Positions 1 through 13,119 of a stretch of DNA of 64,000 nucleotides are shown piece after piece. The stretch comes from Dermanyssus gallinae (Eukaryota > Arthropoda > Arachnida > Mesostigmata > Dermanyssidae). Every line of letters begins with the position of its first letter. The stretch's first letter is position 1. Under the pieces are notes generated by a model. The model saw nothing but the letters and a program-made list of their open reading frames with translations. It searched no databases and had not been told where the DNA came from. Location: NCBI GenBank assembly GCA_003439945.1, contig QVRM01006054.1:1-64000 (forward strand). Direction: 5' to 3'. The translations under genes and the position numbers were made by a program.

Positions 1-825
1 AAAGCGCTGAGAAGCCCATGAGCCCAGCCCCTCTTTGGCCCTTGAATATTGTCAAGGCCAAACGATGTACCGTAGGTCTGCATCTGTTTATTTACGTAGT
101 TTAAATCATCAGAAGATTGAGAACATATGTTTGCGGCAAAAGAAGGCAATCAATATCGTTTAACACTGTAAACTACAATCGTATGCCCATACTTCCGCCT
201 CCCATATGTATTATAGAAGCATTATATCAACAATATGCTATGGTTTGTGGTGATTCGTTGTTGGCTATCGTTTTGGCTCTCTGCCATCTAAGCGAAACTG
301 AAATAAACTGAATTAAAGTTCATGATTAGTAGTGTCAATGTTATTACGATGGCCAGTGAAGCGCGTATCAAAGAAATCAAACAATAACAACCGCTACGAC
401 AAACGCTATTTTAAAACTATTTTAAATTTATGCAAATACAGACAATACGTGTCATAGATGTTTTACTCGTATAAGTGCATTCACTTTCTAAAAACACGCA
501 TGTGTCGTCATCTTTTTAGCCGGCTAGTTTAATAGAAACTCAAGCCAGAAGATTTTCCTAAAACACTTTTCGCTCTACTATTATATCTACGAGTGATGTG
601 CATTGGGTCGCAGCATTTGCCCAGCTTCTTTCCCATCCGTCCTTCAACGCGCGCTTCCGCTGCTCAAAAGAGAAATTTCCCTTGCTCGCTTCCGTGACTG
701 TTCGAGGTCATGGACGCATGCTACGAGAACGGGCGATTCTTTTGTTTGGAAAATGACTCCACGTCTGATTTTGGTGGCATTTGCGTGGCGCCGTTATCAC
801 GTCAGCGTAACAGAATTAGCCAATT
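1..825. other. Unassigned intergenic DNA
   Basis: AT-rich sequence with no recognised gene, repeat family or long microsatellite. Short open frames on both strands have no motif I recognise. Confidence 0.4.
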
Positions 826-887
826 ACTCACTCAATGCTGAGTGAGTCCGGCTAAGCTAAGCATCACTCAATGCTTAGCCTAGCCGG
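826..887. repeat. Two abutting inverted repeats (hairpins)
   Basis: The first hairpin (826-847) has perfect 9-bp arms, actcactca and tgagtgagt, around a 4-base loop. It is followed with no gap by a second (848-887) with 17-bp arms, ccggctaagctaagcat and atgcttagcctagccgg, which match at 15 of 17 positions around the spacer cactca. The word cactcaatgct occurs in both. The structure is read directly from the sequence; its function is unknown. It could be the fold-back end of a small mobile element. Confidence 0.75.
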
Positions 888-1781
888 ATTCCCGGATTGA
901 TGCAGTAGCTGTGAGACAGGGCGTACAGATGACAAAATACTCCTACCGGGTTTCTTGTTGCTGTTGTCGCTGCTGCTACTGCTGCTGCTGCTGCTTAAAT
1001 AAACAATTAGTCGATCCCCAGCGAAACGACTAATGAAACGGAGACGACACTGTACATGCCGGCCCGTTTTAATACCTATGTCTGAAACCACCGCTTAGCG
1101 CTCCCGCCGAAATACCAACCCGCCTATGAAACGCTGAATGAACCATCCCCACCCCCCCTTCGACAGCAGCAGCGACGACCACAGCTGCTGTAGAATCCGC
1201 TGTGAAAGCAGAGGCAGCCAGCAACACAAACCGTAATGCCACGAGGTCAGGCTTTGGTCGACGGCGCAAAATCGGGCAATCTGATGACGACAAAACGTTG
1301 ACCAGCCGACGAAGGTTCGCTGAATGTCGAAGACAACGGTTCGTCGTCGTCGTTGTCGCAGCATGATGACGAACCAAGAAACAAAAGACCAAAAACAACA
1401 GCAGCCACCGCCGCCGCCGCCGCAGACCTATAAGAAGAGAGAGAGAGACGGAGGTGAAAGAGAAATAAAGAACGAAAAAGCGACGCTTTGAAGGGAACAA
1501 GCGACCCGGCCGCCAGCCAGCCCCGAGGAGACATCGGGGCCAACCGCGAGCTCGTTCAGCCCCCAAACCGGTCGTTAATTTATGCCGTCATAATTGGCTC
1601 GTTTGATTAGTGAATACATCGCATTTGGCAAAGCTGCTAATTATTTCCTGCAAAACCGCCATGCTGCAAGTGGCCATTCACCCACTCACGCTGGTTATTT
1701 GGATTGCCGTTGCGGCGCGTACGAGAAAATGTGCGTTTCGGGAAAAATACGAAAAAATATTTCGCAAGTTACTTGTACGTG

Positions 1782-1783
<2 letters not shown>
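888..1783. other. Unassigned DNA with short CTG/CGG-type trinucleotide runs
   Basis: Short CTG runs lie near 965-995 and a CCG run near 1405-1425. Open frames on the minus strand (up to 165 codons near 1069-1566) have Ser- and Arg-rich, low-complexity translations typical of trinucleotide repeats, so no gene is called. Confidence 0.35.

Positions 1784-1819
<36 letters not shown>
1784..1819. repeat. (AT)n microsatellite
   Basis: Uninterrupted AT dinucleotide array of about 18 units. Confidence 0.95.
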
Positions 1820-1821
<2 letters not shown>

Positions 1822-1883
1822 CAATAATAATAAGAAAAATGTACACACTCACACGCCTACCTGGCGCCCGTCTGATAGAAGTT

Positions 1884-1888
<5 letters not shown>

Positions 1889-1931
<43 letters not shown>
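1889..1931. repeat. (TA)n microsatellite
   Basis: Uninterrupted TA array of about 21 units, about 55 bases beyond the 3' end of the R2-like element at 1993. Confidence 0.95.
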
Positions 1932-1934
<3 letters not shown>

Positions 1935-1992
1935 AGAAGGCGAGAGTTTTACATGTATAAAACCGCGGTAAAAGAGCTTACAAATATATATA

Positions 1993-3345
1993 GAAAATAT
2001 TGTGATGATTTATTAATAATTTACAATACGTTTGCACACTCGGCAGTGCTCGCCTTAATAAAAATGGTGGTAAAAAGGTGTCACGTGAAGTTAAGAGTCA
2101 GTTGTCCGTGTCCTTGCTTGATGGTAGCCCCCGCTCTTATGGACCCGGTGCGAGCGATATATCCTCAAGGTTCCTTGCAAAGTTAAAACGGTGAGATCCA
2201 TAAGATTCCTCTTCGTGACGCCGAGCCCCAAGAGCGTCCGTGCAGATTCGGAGTCCCATACACCACTCATAGAGATAGTGATGGATCCGAATCTGCGAGG
2301 TTTTTGCGGGTAGGGGAGCGCCGCTCTTAGGAACTCGACGTCATATTTGGCGATCTTGTCTTGCCGTGCTTTTGCCAGGTCCCGGTTCGGGCCGCAAACC
2401 TCGGCATCTAAAACCCAGACCTCGGTAGGTGTTGTTATTACGAGGTCGGGCTTCAGACCCGGTGCGCCCGGTCGACGGAATACTCGCTCACGAACCACCT
2501 CATGACCCCTTTCGAGGAGAAGACGCGCCACGCGATCACAGACGTCGTCATGTCTCTTTATGGTTTGTTTGTGTGTTATATCGCACATCTGAGCGACATG
2601 AGCCAACGTCTCAGGCGCATGACACCCGTGCCTACAACGTTTGTTGTAGCCCGGGCGTCCCCTGGCCAATCTGGCACGCGTTGGTAGTGCGTTGATCCTG
2701 AGCTTTAGTAGGTTTAAATACTCCTTACCAGATAGGTAAAACATACCCTTAATCCAGTAATGTACAAAGGGCGTTTCGTGTGCTTTTTTAAAATGTGCCC
2801 CATCGAACGTGTTGTGTAGTTGTTGAGACCAGGAATCGGTCTCTTGTGTAGCGGTCTCAATGGAGGTTCCCAAGCGCTCGCAAAGAAGTCTTGTTTTCGC
2901 AAGATCTTTTTAAAGTGCTCGGTGGTTAGCATCCATTGGACCCCAAGGTGAGTGGAGTGTTGTAGTGCTGTCAGGCGGGAGAGGCGGATTCTGGGAATGA
3001 ATGTTTGGAGGCAGGGAATGTCCAGACCGCCGTGTGCTGTGTCCGTGTACAGGTAGGCGTTCGGCACCGAGTTTTCGAGCTTAAGCCATTTCGACTTAAC
3101 AACCTTTCTGATCTCTTTATCTAGGTCACTAAGGAGTGCGTAAGATGGTCTGGGACCGGAGACCAGTTTATATAGGAGACGGGGAATGAGAAAGTCTTTC
3201 AAAAATATGAGTCTTTGGTGGGGTTTAAGGGGAGCTAACGTGAGTCTGTTGAGTAAGTTAAGGAGTATGTCCTTGGTGGAGTCAACTCTGCCATTGCTGT
3301 CAAAGTCGACTCCAAGATATCTCCATCGATCGCTCATACCTTTAG

Positions 3346-3347
<2 letters not shown>
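1993..3347 (-). pseudogene. R2-like non-LTR retrotransposon, 5'-truncated copy A
   Basis: The minus strand encodes the region after the reverse transcriptase, then a CCHC finger (C-x3-C-x7-H-x4-C) and a restriction-like endonuclease with KPDLV and VLDAE motifs. These are the C-terminal domains of R2-type LINEs, which nick target DNA and prime reverse transcription there. The copy starts at residues matching KGMSDRWRYLG and is almost identical to the copy at 34139-35988. One base is missing from an A-run (near 2905-2910 in plus coordinates) and splits the frame in two (2714-3337 and 2091-2873). TA repeats lie on both sides: four units at 1985-1992, next to the 3' end, and about 20 units at 3350-3389. 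No 28S rRNA sequence, the usual R2 target, is present. The element is too short to be autonomous. R2-clade placement is by motif only. Confidence 0.88.

Positions 3348-3349
<2 letters not shown>

Positions 3350-3389
<40 letters not shown>
3350..3389. repeat. (AT)n microsatellite at the 5' junction of R2-like copy A
   Basis: About 20 AT units directly abut the truncated 5' end of the minus-strand R2-like copy. Confidence 0.95.
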
Positions 3390-3391
<2 letters not shown>

Positions 3392-4083
3392 CTTGCGCTT
3401 GAACCACAGAGATGCCTTTTTCTTGAACTAGTAGCGTATCTAGCCGTGGATAGTGTAATGGAATGAATTATAATTTATAGGATACATTTTGTTCAGAAAA
3501 TCACAGGGAACAAGGTAGATAGGACGAAACGAGCTCTCTGGGTATGAACTCCGTCTAGATGATAAAAAAGCGAGTTATCCTATGTATACGTCAAGTTACG
3601 TGTCTACATATGCACATATTCAATTAACTAAAAATACTATCGAGATTTGTATTTCGTAAAACTAAAAAATTGATATTCTCCTTCAAAACGGACCGCTTCA
3701 TTAAATGCAGTGTTTTGTAGTGTGTTTCCTGTTGATATGACCGTGCCGGCTGACCCTGCTAGGAACGTCAAACTCCATATAACGCAGGGAGGGCGCCTGT
3801 AGGCGCATTGTTTGTACTGCAAATACCATGAACAAAATATCATTGTTTTATTAAATTTGCAAGCTACTCAAAAATCGCGCTAGCCCTCTCCGCGTAGCTG
3901 AAGGTTGATGACCGTGGCTTTAAAGTATAGGGTAGGAGTTAACAAATTTGCACATATTAGCATTCATATCTATGTATAAATAGATGGATTCATTATGATG
4001 GATTTATTATTGCTCGACATCTATGCCTAGACACACTTGTCGCTTTTTTATCTAAGGGACTCTTAAAGCGGCCACATAAGCAA
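3390..4083. other. Unassigned intergenic DNA
   Basis: No gene, transposon motif or long repeat recognised. Confidence 0.35.
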
Positions 4084-4115
4084 ACATGTTGAGATATCTA
4101 GAGTTTTTCCAACAG
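4084..4115. repeat. Dispersed repeat shared with 8275-8306 (opposite orientation)
   Basis: The 19-base word acatgttgagatatctaga is exact in both places, and about 12 more bases after it match with a few differences. It is probably a fragment of a dispersed repeat family too short to classify. Confidence 0.55.
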
Positions 4116-4165
4116 TCGTAGTGGCACCAGCAGCATGATCGCTGATTTTTAGCGGTATGGTTGTT

Positions 4166-4300
4166 TGTCATCTATTGTCTAACTGAGCATCACTCAAAGA
4201 AAATTCCGTCAACACCAACAACAGGGATCGAATTCCTTCCAGCGACACCCCGATAGTTGGCTATCTTACGTACTAGCGCACTAGACCCGTAGACCACGAT
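4166..4300 (-). repeat. Possible tRNA-derived SINE (family 2), copy related to 63645-63718
   Basis: The start of this stretch (4166-4251) aligns with 63645-63718; shared words include agcatcactcaa and cagcgacaccc. On the minus strand, ggaattcgatccc (4224-4236) resembles an RNA polymerase III B box, and gtctagtgcgctag about 40 bases upstream resembles an A box. This is the layout expected of a tRNA-derived SINE. With only two diverged copies, neither with clear ends, this is inference. Confidence 0.35.
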
Positions 4301-4380
4301 CTAGTTATGCTCTCTCTCTCTCTTGTTCTTTATCTCTAAGATCCATGCTAGCCTGTGTCCACTGCAGATCCGCCTTAGAA

Positions 4381-4387
4381 CAGAGGC

Positions 4388-4420
<33 letters not shown>

Positions 4421-4440
4421 AACAACAACAACAACAGCAT
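4381..4440. repeat. Compound trinucleotide microsatellite (GGC)n(GAC)n(AAC)n
   Basis: Three trinucleotide repeats follow each other, each one base step from the next. This suggests point mutations followed by slippage. Confidence 0.9.
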
Positions 4441-4519
4441 TAGCAGCATCAACAAGGCGCTTGGGCCCATGAGCCTGCTTATGGGTCGACGGTTAATATT
4501 CTAGCGACTGCTATGCATT

Positions 4520-4690
4520 TCTTTGCCTCCCCCCCCTCTCTCTAAGGCGTCTCATTTCTACCTCTTTTCCTGTTTCTCTAAAGCGTCTCTCTCTCTCGCT
4601 TCCCCTCCCTCTGAGGCGTCTCTCTTCTCTCTCGGTTGTCTTCGCTTTCTCTCTCTCTCGTGCGCGCTGTGTTGCCAAGTAAATCTCTTC
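4520..4690. repeat. CT-rich low-complexity tract
   Basis: Pyrimidine-rich sequence with repeated CTCT runs and recurring aaggcgtctc/gaggcgtctc-type words. The open frame here is low complexity and is not called as a gene. Confidence 0.7.
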
Positions 4691-4804
4691 TACTCTTTAT
4701 CTCGAAGCGAATGTCTTCGCCTTCGTTCGTCATAGTTGCATACGTCATTCCTAACAGGACTAACTGTCTGACAGGCGCTCTGGGTGAGTGACGATACAGT
4801 GCTT

Positions 4805-5060
4805 AAGGCGGCGGCGGCATCAGCAGCAGCAGCGTTCGGCGGTGACAGCATAGAACGTCCTTCATACGGTTGTGCTACTCTCTGACTTAGATCCGTTCCG
4901 CTGTGCGCGTGTGCTAATGGACGACAACGTTGACGACGGAACAACCCCTGGGGGTAGCAGTTCTACGCCCCCCCCCCCTTCGCTTTCTCCGTTTATGTGC
5001 CGATGGTTCCGCTGCTGCTGCTGCTGCGGCCGCTGCCGCCGCCGCCGCTTATGGCAACAA
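4805..5060. repeat. CGG/CAG/CTG-type trinucleotide-rich stretch
   Basis: Short CGG and CAG runs (about 4809-4835), a C-run (4970-4978) and CTG/CCG runs (5012-5047). Frames through it encode single-residue runs on every strand, so they are not taken as protein. Confidence 0.6.
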
Positions 5061-5254
5061 AGCACGTCTTTTCGGTTCCGTTCTCCTTCTCTTCTGCAAA
5101 CACGCTGGGCGTAACTGTACACGTACTTTCGTATGCACGCGTGTACAGCACGTACGTGGTTTGTATGTATGTCTGTGTGTGGTGGGTGGGTAGTTAGTTG
5201 GGCGTCCGTCCATGTGTGGCGATAAGTGCCTGTGTTTATTTTGTTGGCCACAGC

Positions 5255-5520
5255 TGTTTTGTTGTTGTTGTTGTTGTTGCTATTGTTGTCGTGCTTGTTG
5301 TTGTTGTTGTTGCTATTGTTGTCGTGCTTGTTGTTGATGTTGTTACTGCTGCTGGTGTCGGTGGTTTGTTGTTGTTGTTGTTGCTGGTGTTGGTGTGCTG
5401 TTGTTGTTGTTGTTGTTGTTGCTACTGCTGTTGTTGTCATAGGTCTTGTTGTCATGTTTGTTATTGTTGCTGCCGTGGCTGTTATTGTTGTTGTCACTGT
5501 TGTGGTCGTCGCCATTGTTG
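5255..5520. repeat. (TTG)n-rich imperfect microsatellite
   Basis: Long imperfect TTG array with interspersed CTG, GTC and ATG triplets. A 37-base segment (ttgttgctattgttgtcgtg and neighbours) occurs twice near 5270-5330. Open frames on both strands give Val/Leu/Cys or Asn/Thr runs and reflect the repeat. Confidence 0.9.
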
Positions 5521-6757
5521 GGAAGTTTTTGCAAGATAGTATCGACCGCATTTGCCGCCGGCGCCGCCGCCGACACTCATCGTAGCCCGGCGACGCTGAC
5601 GTCGTTGAACATAAATGAGCTTGTTCCTTCTGCTGCTGCTTCTGGTGCTTCTGCCACCCACCGCTAGTTGAAGCCGTTCTTGCAAAGCGTCAATCGCAGT
5701 AAGTAGCACCACGAGGCTGCCGCAAATCAAGGCCTCTACGCCTTTTTTCCCTCGAAAATACAAGGGAGCTTTGTGTAGACTCTACACGAGGCTACACGAA
5801 GCTATTCTGTATGCATCTAGGTACGAATAGCGTAAGTGCATGCGGCGTCCAACTGCTCATCTCATACAAACTAGTGAACTGGCCGGCCCGGATCCAACGT
5901 TCATCATCTGCCTGCCCGCCTTATTCCTCCTTTTCTGTATCTTTGTCTCTGTCGCTCTTCTCCATTATCACTACCCCTACCACAATCGCCTTATTTTTCT
6001 TCTTCTTCATCTTCTTCTTCCTCGTCCTTATCTTCCTCATATTCTTCTGTTTATTTCCTTTATTCTTGGCCTTTTTTGTTCGGCCACCAACTGCCCTGCA
6101 TGATCGGCAATCGCTCAATCGTCTGCCAGCGTCTGCAGCCCACTCGAAGCACACACAAGAAACAACTGAGAGCGACTACGAGGGAAAGCTAGAAAGAGAA
6201 CGCACAAGAGAGCCCGAACCACAACTATATTTATCTAGCAGCAGCAGCAACAACACTGTACCTTGGCTAAGACTACATTGTCCTCTGCGGGTCTATGTTA
6301 CGCCTGTGTCTGCTACAGATCGAAGGCAAATCACTGTTGCTCTCACTGCTATACTGCTCCAGCTGCCAATACCATTGACTCATTGGTATCGCTCTTGCGG
6401 ATGTTGTCGCTGTTGTGGCTATTATTGCTGGTAATGTTGCTGCCACTCTGTGGGCTATTGCAGTTTCCAGATCTACATTCGTTGCTCTTGTTGCTGCCGC
6501 TGCTGCTGCCGCGGCTTCTGCTACCGTTGTTAGCGATGATTGTCGACGGGGGTGACGGTCGTATCCGTCCCGGTTTGTACTCTATCATCCACATCTACCT
6601 ACTCACCCAGTCCCTCACGCCACTGCACCGGGGAGCAATAGGAACGATGCTAAACGATGGTGATCTTCGTTAGTTGTTCGGTGCTTGCGAGGCCGCCCTG
6701 CGGATTGTTGCAGTCGTTCAAGCTCCGCCGCTGCCGGAGAGGCATAGAAGCACTACA

Positions 6758-6760
<3 letters not shown>
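5521..6760. other. Unassigned DNA with short trinucleotide and CTT/TTC runs
   Basis: TTC/CTT-rich sequence near 5990-6060 and CTG/TTG-rich sequence near 6400-6540. Several frames stay open for 130-200 codons, but their translations are low complexity. No gene is supported. Confidence 0.35.

Positions 6761-6798
<38 letters not shown>
6761..6798. repeat. (AT)n microsatellite
   Basis: About 19 AT units. Confidence 0.95.
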
Positions 6799-6800
<2 letters not shown>

Positions 6801-7324
6801 CCTGCGTTCTCCCTTTGGCTTATCGTCGGCTGTTGTTGTAGTATCAGGAACAGCAGCAGAATCAAAGCTAGCAGCGACGGATGCAGATCCGACGCCAGAC
6901 AGATGCTCCTCCAGCGCAGACCTAGCCACTGCCGTTAAGGTGTACCTATGGTGTTGTTGTTGTCGTTATCGTTGTGGATCTATATATACATACATATATC
7001 ATCATTTACAGTCAATCATCTGTTCACTTGCCGTTGACTGAACAAGTGGATACCTCACGAGTCAGTTGTTGTTATGGTCGCTGCTAATGCTGTTGTTGTT
7101 ACGGTTGGAAAGTCGGCCATCAGGCCAGCGCGCCGAATGCGATGTTCGGTGGATTCGGTCGTTGTCGACACATGCCGGGCTTCGGCGGCAGCACGGATTT
7201 CTGAAAACTACGAAAGCTTGTTGCAAGCAGCAATGCTTGCCGAGAGGTAGGCCAGCGGCGGCGCGGCTCTCCGGCGAGCCAATGAACAACTGTCGGATAC
7301 CACCTTAAGCTTTATGGGGGCAGG

Positions 7325-7450
7325 GAGCAGAGAGTGCGCGACAGAGTAACAGAGAGATAGAGAGAGGGGGGAGAGATAGAGAGAGAGGGGGGAGAGAGGG
7401 GGGAGAGATAGAGAGAGAGGAGGTGAGAGGGAGAGAAAGCAGGAGAGAGA
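7325..7450. repeat. GA-rich purine tract
   Basis: Repeats of gagagataga and gagagggggga-like units on the plus strand form a nearly pure purine run. Confidence 0.85.
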
Positions 7451-9619
7451 AGTTAAACGAGAACTAAACGACAAACGAGAAATCGAAAGCAGATAGACAG
7501 GAGAGAATAAAGAGGAGGGTTAGGCTGAGAGTCCACGGGGGAGCTTAGCAAATAGGGGTAACAAAAATAGCCGACCGCTAGCAGTGGAAGCGGCAACGCG
7601 AGGAGGTGATAGGATTGCAGCTGTAATCGTGCTCAGGACCGTTGCTGATATATGCGCTCGGCGTCTCTGTATGCTGCATAGTGCTCATAGGTCGTGAAAA
7701 TCCCAGTATCTATCTCATCAGCAGTCCGTCTACATGTTTGCACGCACGACTTAAAGGCTGGCGTTAAACGTTGTTGAAAAGCATTGATTACGACAACGTT
7801 ATCTGAATGATATACAGCACAGCATATGTGCTTTAAAATCATGTCCAATGTGAAAAAAACGACCAATTGAAAGTAATAGTACAAGCATTAGGTTTGGTAC
7901 TAAAAAATTGGGTACTAGTAATAAAACTGCTATAATAATTCATAATCGTGCTTTAAAAGAAGAGACTACTGAAGCCACTGTTACAACGACGTCAGCTACT
8001 GCAACTGACTGATCGTCTGTAGTTTGAGTCCATGTTCCCTGCAGACGGGGACGCTCCGCATCACGCTTCTCTATGCAAGTTCTACTCGGAAAGGCAACGT
8101 GTGACTATCTCACAGTTGATATGAGGCAAGCATGCTCGAGCCGAATCTTGCTTTAGTGTTGTTCGTCTCGGCCTTTAGCCATACTGTAACGTTTTCATAC
8201 CGGATTTATATGGGCTCTGTCTAGCAGAGTAACGGAGCAGTAGAAAATAGTTGAACCAGACCCAGCAGACATTGCTGTTGGGGAAATTCTAGATATCTCA
8301 ACATGTCCGGCCCCGGTGCATTGAGGATATGACTTACAGCGATCCTAAGTCCGTAGAGGACGAAGAATAATCTACAATTAAAAACAACTTTCGTAAAAAG
8401 TGTTTTGTAATTCTAGACTCTGGAGACCTACAATGAAAGACAAACGCAATTAGAGTACGCGCTGTTCAAATACTTGTTTATCTTTCTAATAAGCAAGCTT
8501 CCCGCTCTCTATTTCTACCGGTTACGTCTCCTATGTTTAGCTTATGCTGGTAGGTGACAGACAGGCGGAAACACCCGGAGCGCGGCAAGTGTACCCCAAC
8601 CGAAACCCATCAAATAGGGGGGTGTCATCGGTCAGTATCGGAGAATGACGACGTTGTCGATACCGACACAGTGGCACGGCGTTGCGGTGTGTACGCAGCT
8701 GGCATCGTCCGAAAAAGTGTTTTCAAAAGAAGATTTTTTCTCGAGAAGACTTCTTGCACACTTCGTGGTCATGCGAGGATACATAGCAAAATAACGGCAG
8801 CAGCATCGACAACGCTTTCGAAAGCAAATGGTGTGAACTGGCCCGTGTATCGATTACCACGCTGGTGTAAAAGCATCGCACGCTTTAGCGCCTGTTCCAA
8901 GTCATGCTTATCCGCCTATTTATCACGTACTCAAAGATATCCGTTCCCTTCGCTACCTTAGTAGGCTAGCGGGAGGGGGGGAGAGAAAACGTAAATACAT
9001 ATACACACGTATGTACATTAATGACTTTATATTGCATTTTTTTTATGAAAGGTACTTTTTTTTTCGTAAGAAGCAGCAATCTTGAAAACTTTAACAAAGC
9101 TTTCATTTTAAGTCAAAGATCTATCGAACTATTTTAGGCTCTAAGGCTTTGGCATGAGAAGCTAACCTGACTTTGGTCAAGCGTGCACCCAATATAACCT
9201 CCTTCTTTACAGATAGTCATCTAGAGATTAAACCCATCATCAAGTTATTAAAGTCACCATCAAAAAAATAATGGAACAACATGATTAAGTGGTAAGCCCA
9301 TCTTGCCGCGTTGGAGAATAAAGTGTATTACATTTAAATAGCGAAAATGCATGCTGTTTTTACCGCAATTAATGTATGGCTAAACATAACAATTACAGTT
9401 ATTTGATTGATAAAAACAAAACAGATAATTATTATTTGTAATGAACGTGCGAGCAAACTGAGTACAGAGCCTTGCAAGCTGCCCGGATCCGTTCCCCGGA
9501 TGTCCTGCAACTTTTATTTTTCTTCTCCCTCTGGGGTACTGGGAAAAATCGGAGTTTATAGTTTCACCAATAAATAAAAATTGTTTTATGTTCAGGAGGA
9601 GTTAATAGTATTTCTATTC
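7451..9619. other. Unassigned intergenic DNA
   Basis: No transposon motif seen. One plus-strand frame (8554-8961, 135 codons) is open with a mixed, not simple, composition. It begins at a non-ATG codon and has no recognised domain, so it is noted but not called. The dispersed word shared with 4084 lies at 8288-8306. Confidence 0.3.

Positions 9620-9703
<84 letters not shown>
9620..9703. repeat. (AAT)n microsatellite at the 3' side of a LINE
   Basis: About 28 uninterrupted AAT units directly adjoin the 3' end of the minus-strand LINE fragment at 9704-11063. Confidence 0.95.
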
Positions 9704-12393
<2,690 letters not shown>

Positions 12394-12406
12394 TGATTCA
12401 ACGTTT
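12394..12406. repeat. Target-site duplication, left copy (tgattcaacgttt)
   Basis: Identical 13-base word at 13107-13119. The two copies bracket the R1-like 3' fragment exactly. Confidence 0.85.
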
Positions 12407-13106
12407 TTTGTTTTTTTTTTTTTTTTTTTTTTTTTTTTCTGGGAGGTTTCGGTAATGCATGATGCACATGCGCCACTAGCAGCCTGCGTGACTAGTGTGA
12501 GACTCGCAAACCCACTAAACCCGGATTCCTCCCCACCCCCCCAGGCTCGGTATTACTTTGGCATTACATCGAAACCGTGGGAGAGGCGTCCCTGCCGTTC
12601 TCCTTCAATCAGCTCTATCCCTGACTATCATCCCGCATGTCTACCTGCGGTTGGATAGGGGGATGCCATTTTGTAATCCGTCCTGTGAGGGTGCGTCGAG
12701 ACCATGAGGGCCTGGCTGCTCCCCACCCCCTCCCCCCTCCCTCGGCTCCTCGTCTCGACCACTCTCCCGAGAGACCCGCTCAAACCTCTCCCGCCTGGCC
12801 GTTTCCTTGGCTGTCTTGAGTGTCAAAACAGCGTCGAACAAGTTCGTCGCCTCCCTCCATGCCTCCGCCGAAGTCATCATATGGGAGACCACCTCCTTGA
12901 TGGGTCGGCCCCTCACAGCGGTTGGTGCTGCGTCCCGTGCTTCCCTGAGAGCATCACACCGCAGAACAGTATGCTCTACGTTGTCCGTTTCTCCAGAGTC
13001 GCACAGTACGCAGATATCGCTGATGGCCTTCTTGATCCTTGACAGGTAGCTCTGGAACTGGCCGTGTCCGGTCAGAACCTGAGTCGTCCAGTAGGAAAGC
13101 TCCCCG
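12407..13106 (-). pseudogene. R1-like LINE (family alpha), 5'-truncated 3' end with poly(A)
   Basis: The minus strand begins at GELSYWTTQVLTGHG, a typical post-RT segment of R1-clade LINEs. A zinc knuckle follows (C-V-L-C then EHTVLRC, i.e. C-x2-C-x8-H-x4-C), then the C-terminus and a 3' UTR. It ends in a long A-run, seen as poly-T at about 12407-12438. A 13-bp target duplication brackets it (12394-12406 and 13107-13119), showing it arrived by target-primed reverse transcription and was truncated to 700 bp. Residues preceding GELSYW in the open frame (up to 13150) are flank, not element. The 3' UTR matches 21645-21796 (opposite strand) closely and 15275-15420 more distantly. The zinc finger is intact, but no enzymatic domain is present. 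Confidence 0.9.
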
Positions 13107-13119
13107 TGATTCAACGTTT
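13107..13119. repeat. Target-site duplication, right copy (tgattcaacgttt)
   Basis: Pairs with 12394-12406. Confidence 0.85.

Noticed and set aside
1069..1566. 165-codon minus-strand frame
   Set aside because: Low-complexity Ser/Arg/Leu composition with three overlapping open frames in the same place, typical of trinucleotide-rich DNA.
1993..3347. Element inserted in a 28S rRNA gene, as expected for R2
   Set aside because: Flanks are TA repeats and ordinary AT-rich DNA; no rRNA sequence recognised.
4862..5551. 229-codon Thr/Asn-rich minus-strand frame
   Set aside because: Explained by the TTG array on the plus strand.
8554..8961. 135-codon frame of mixed composition
   Set aside because: Non-ATG start, no recognisable domain, no supporting neighbour; left uncalled.
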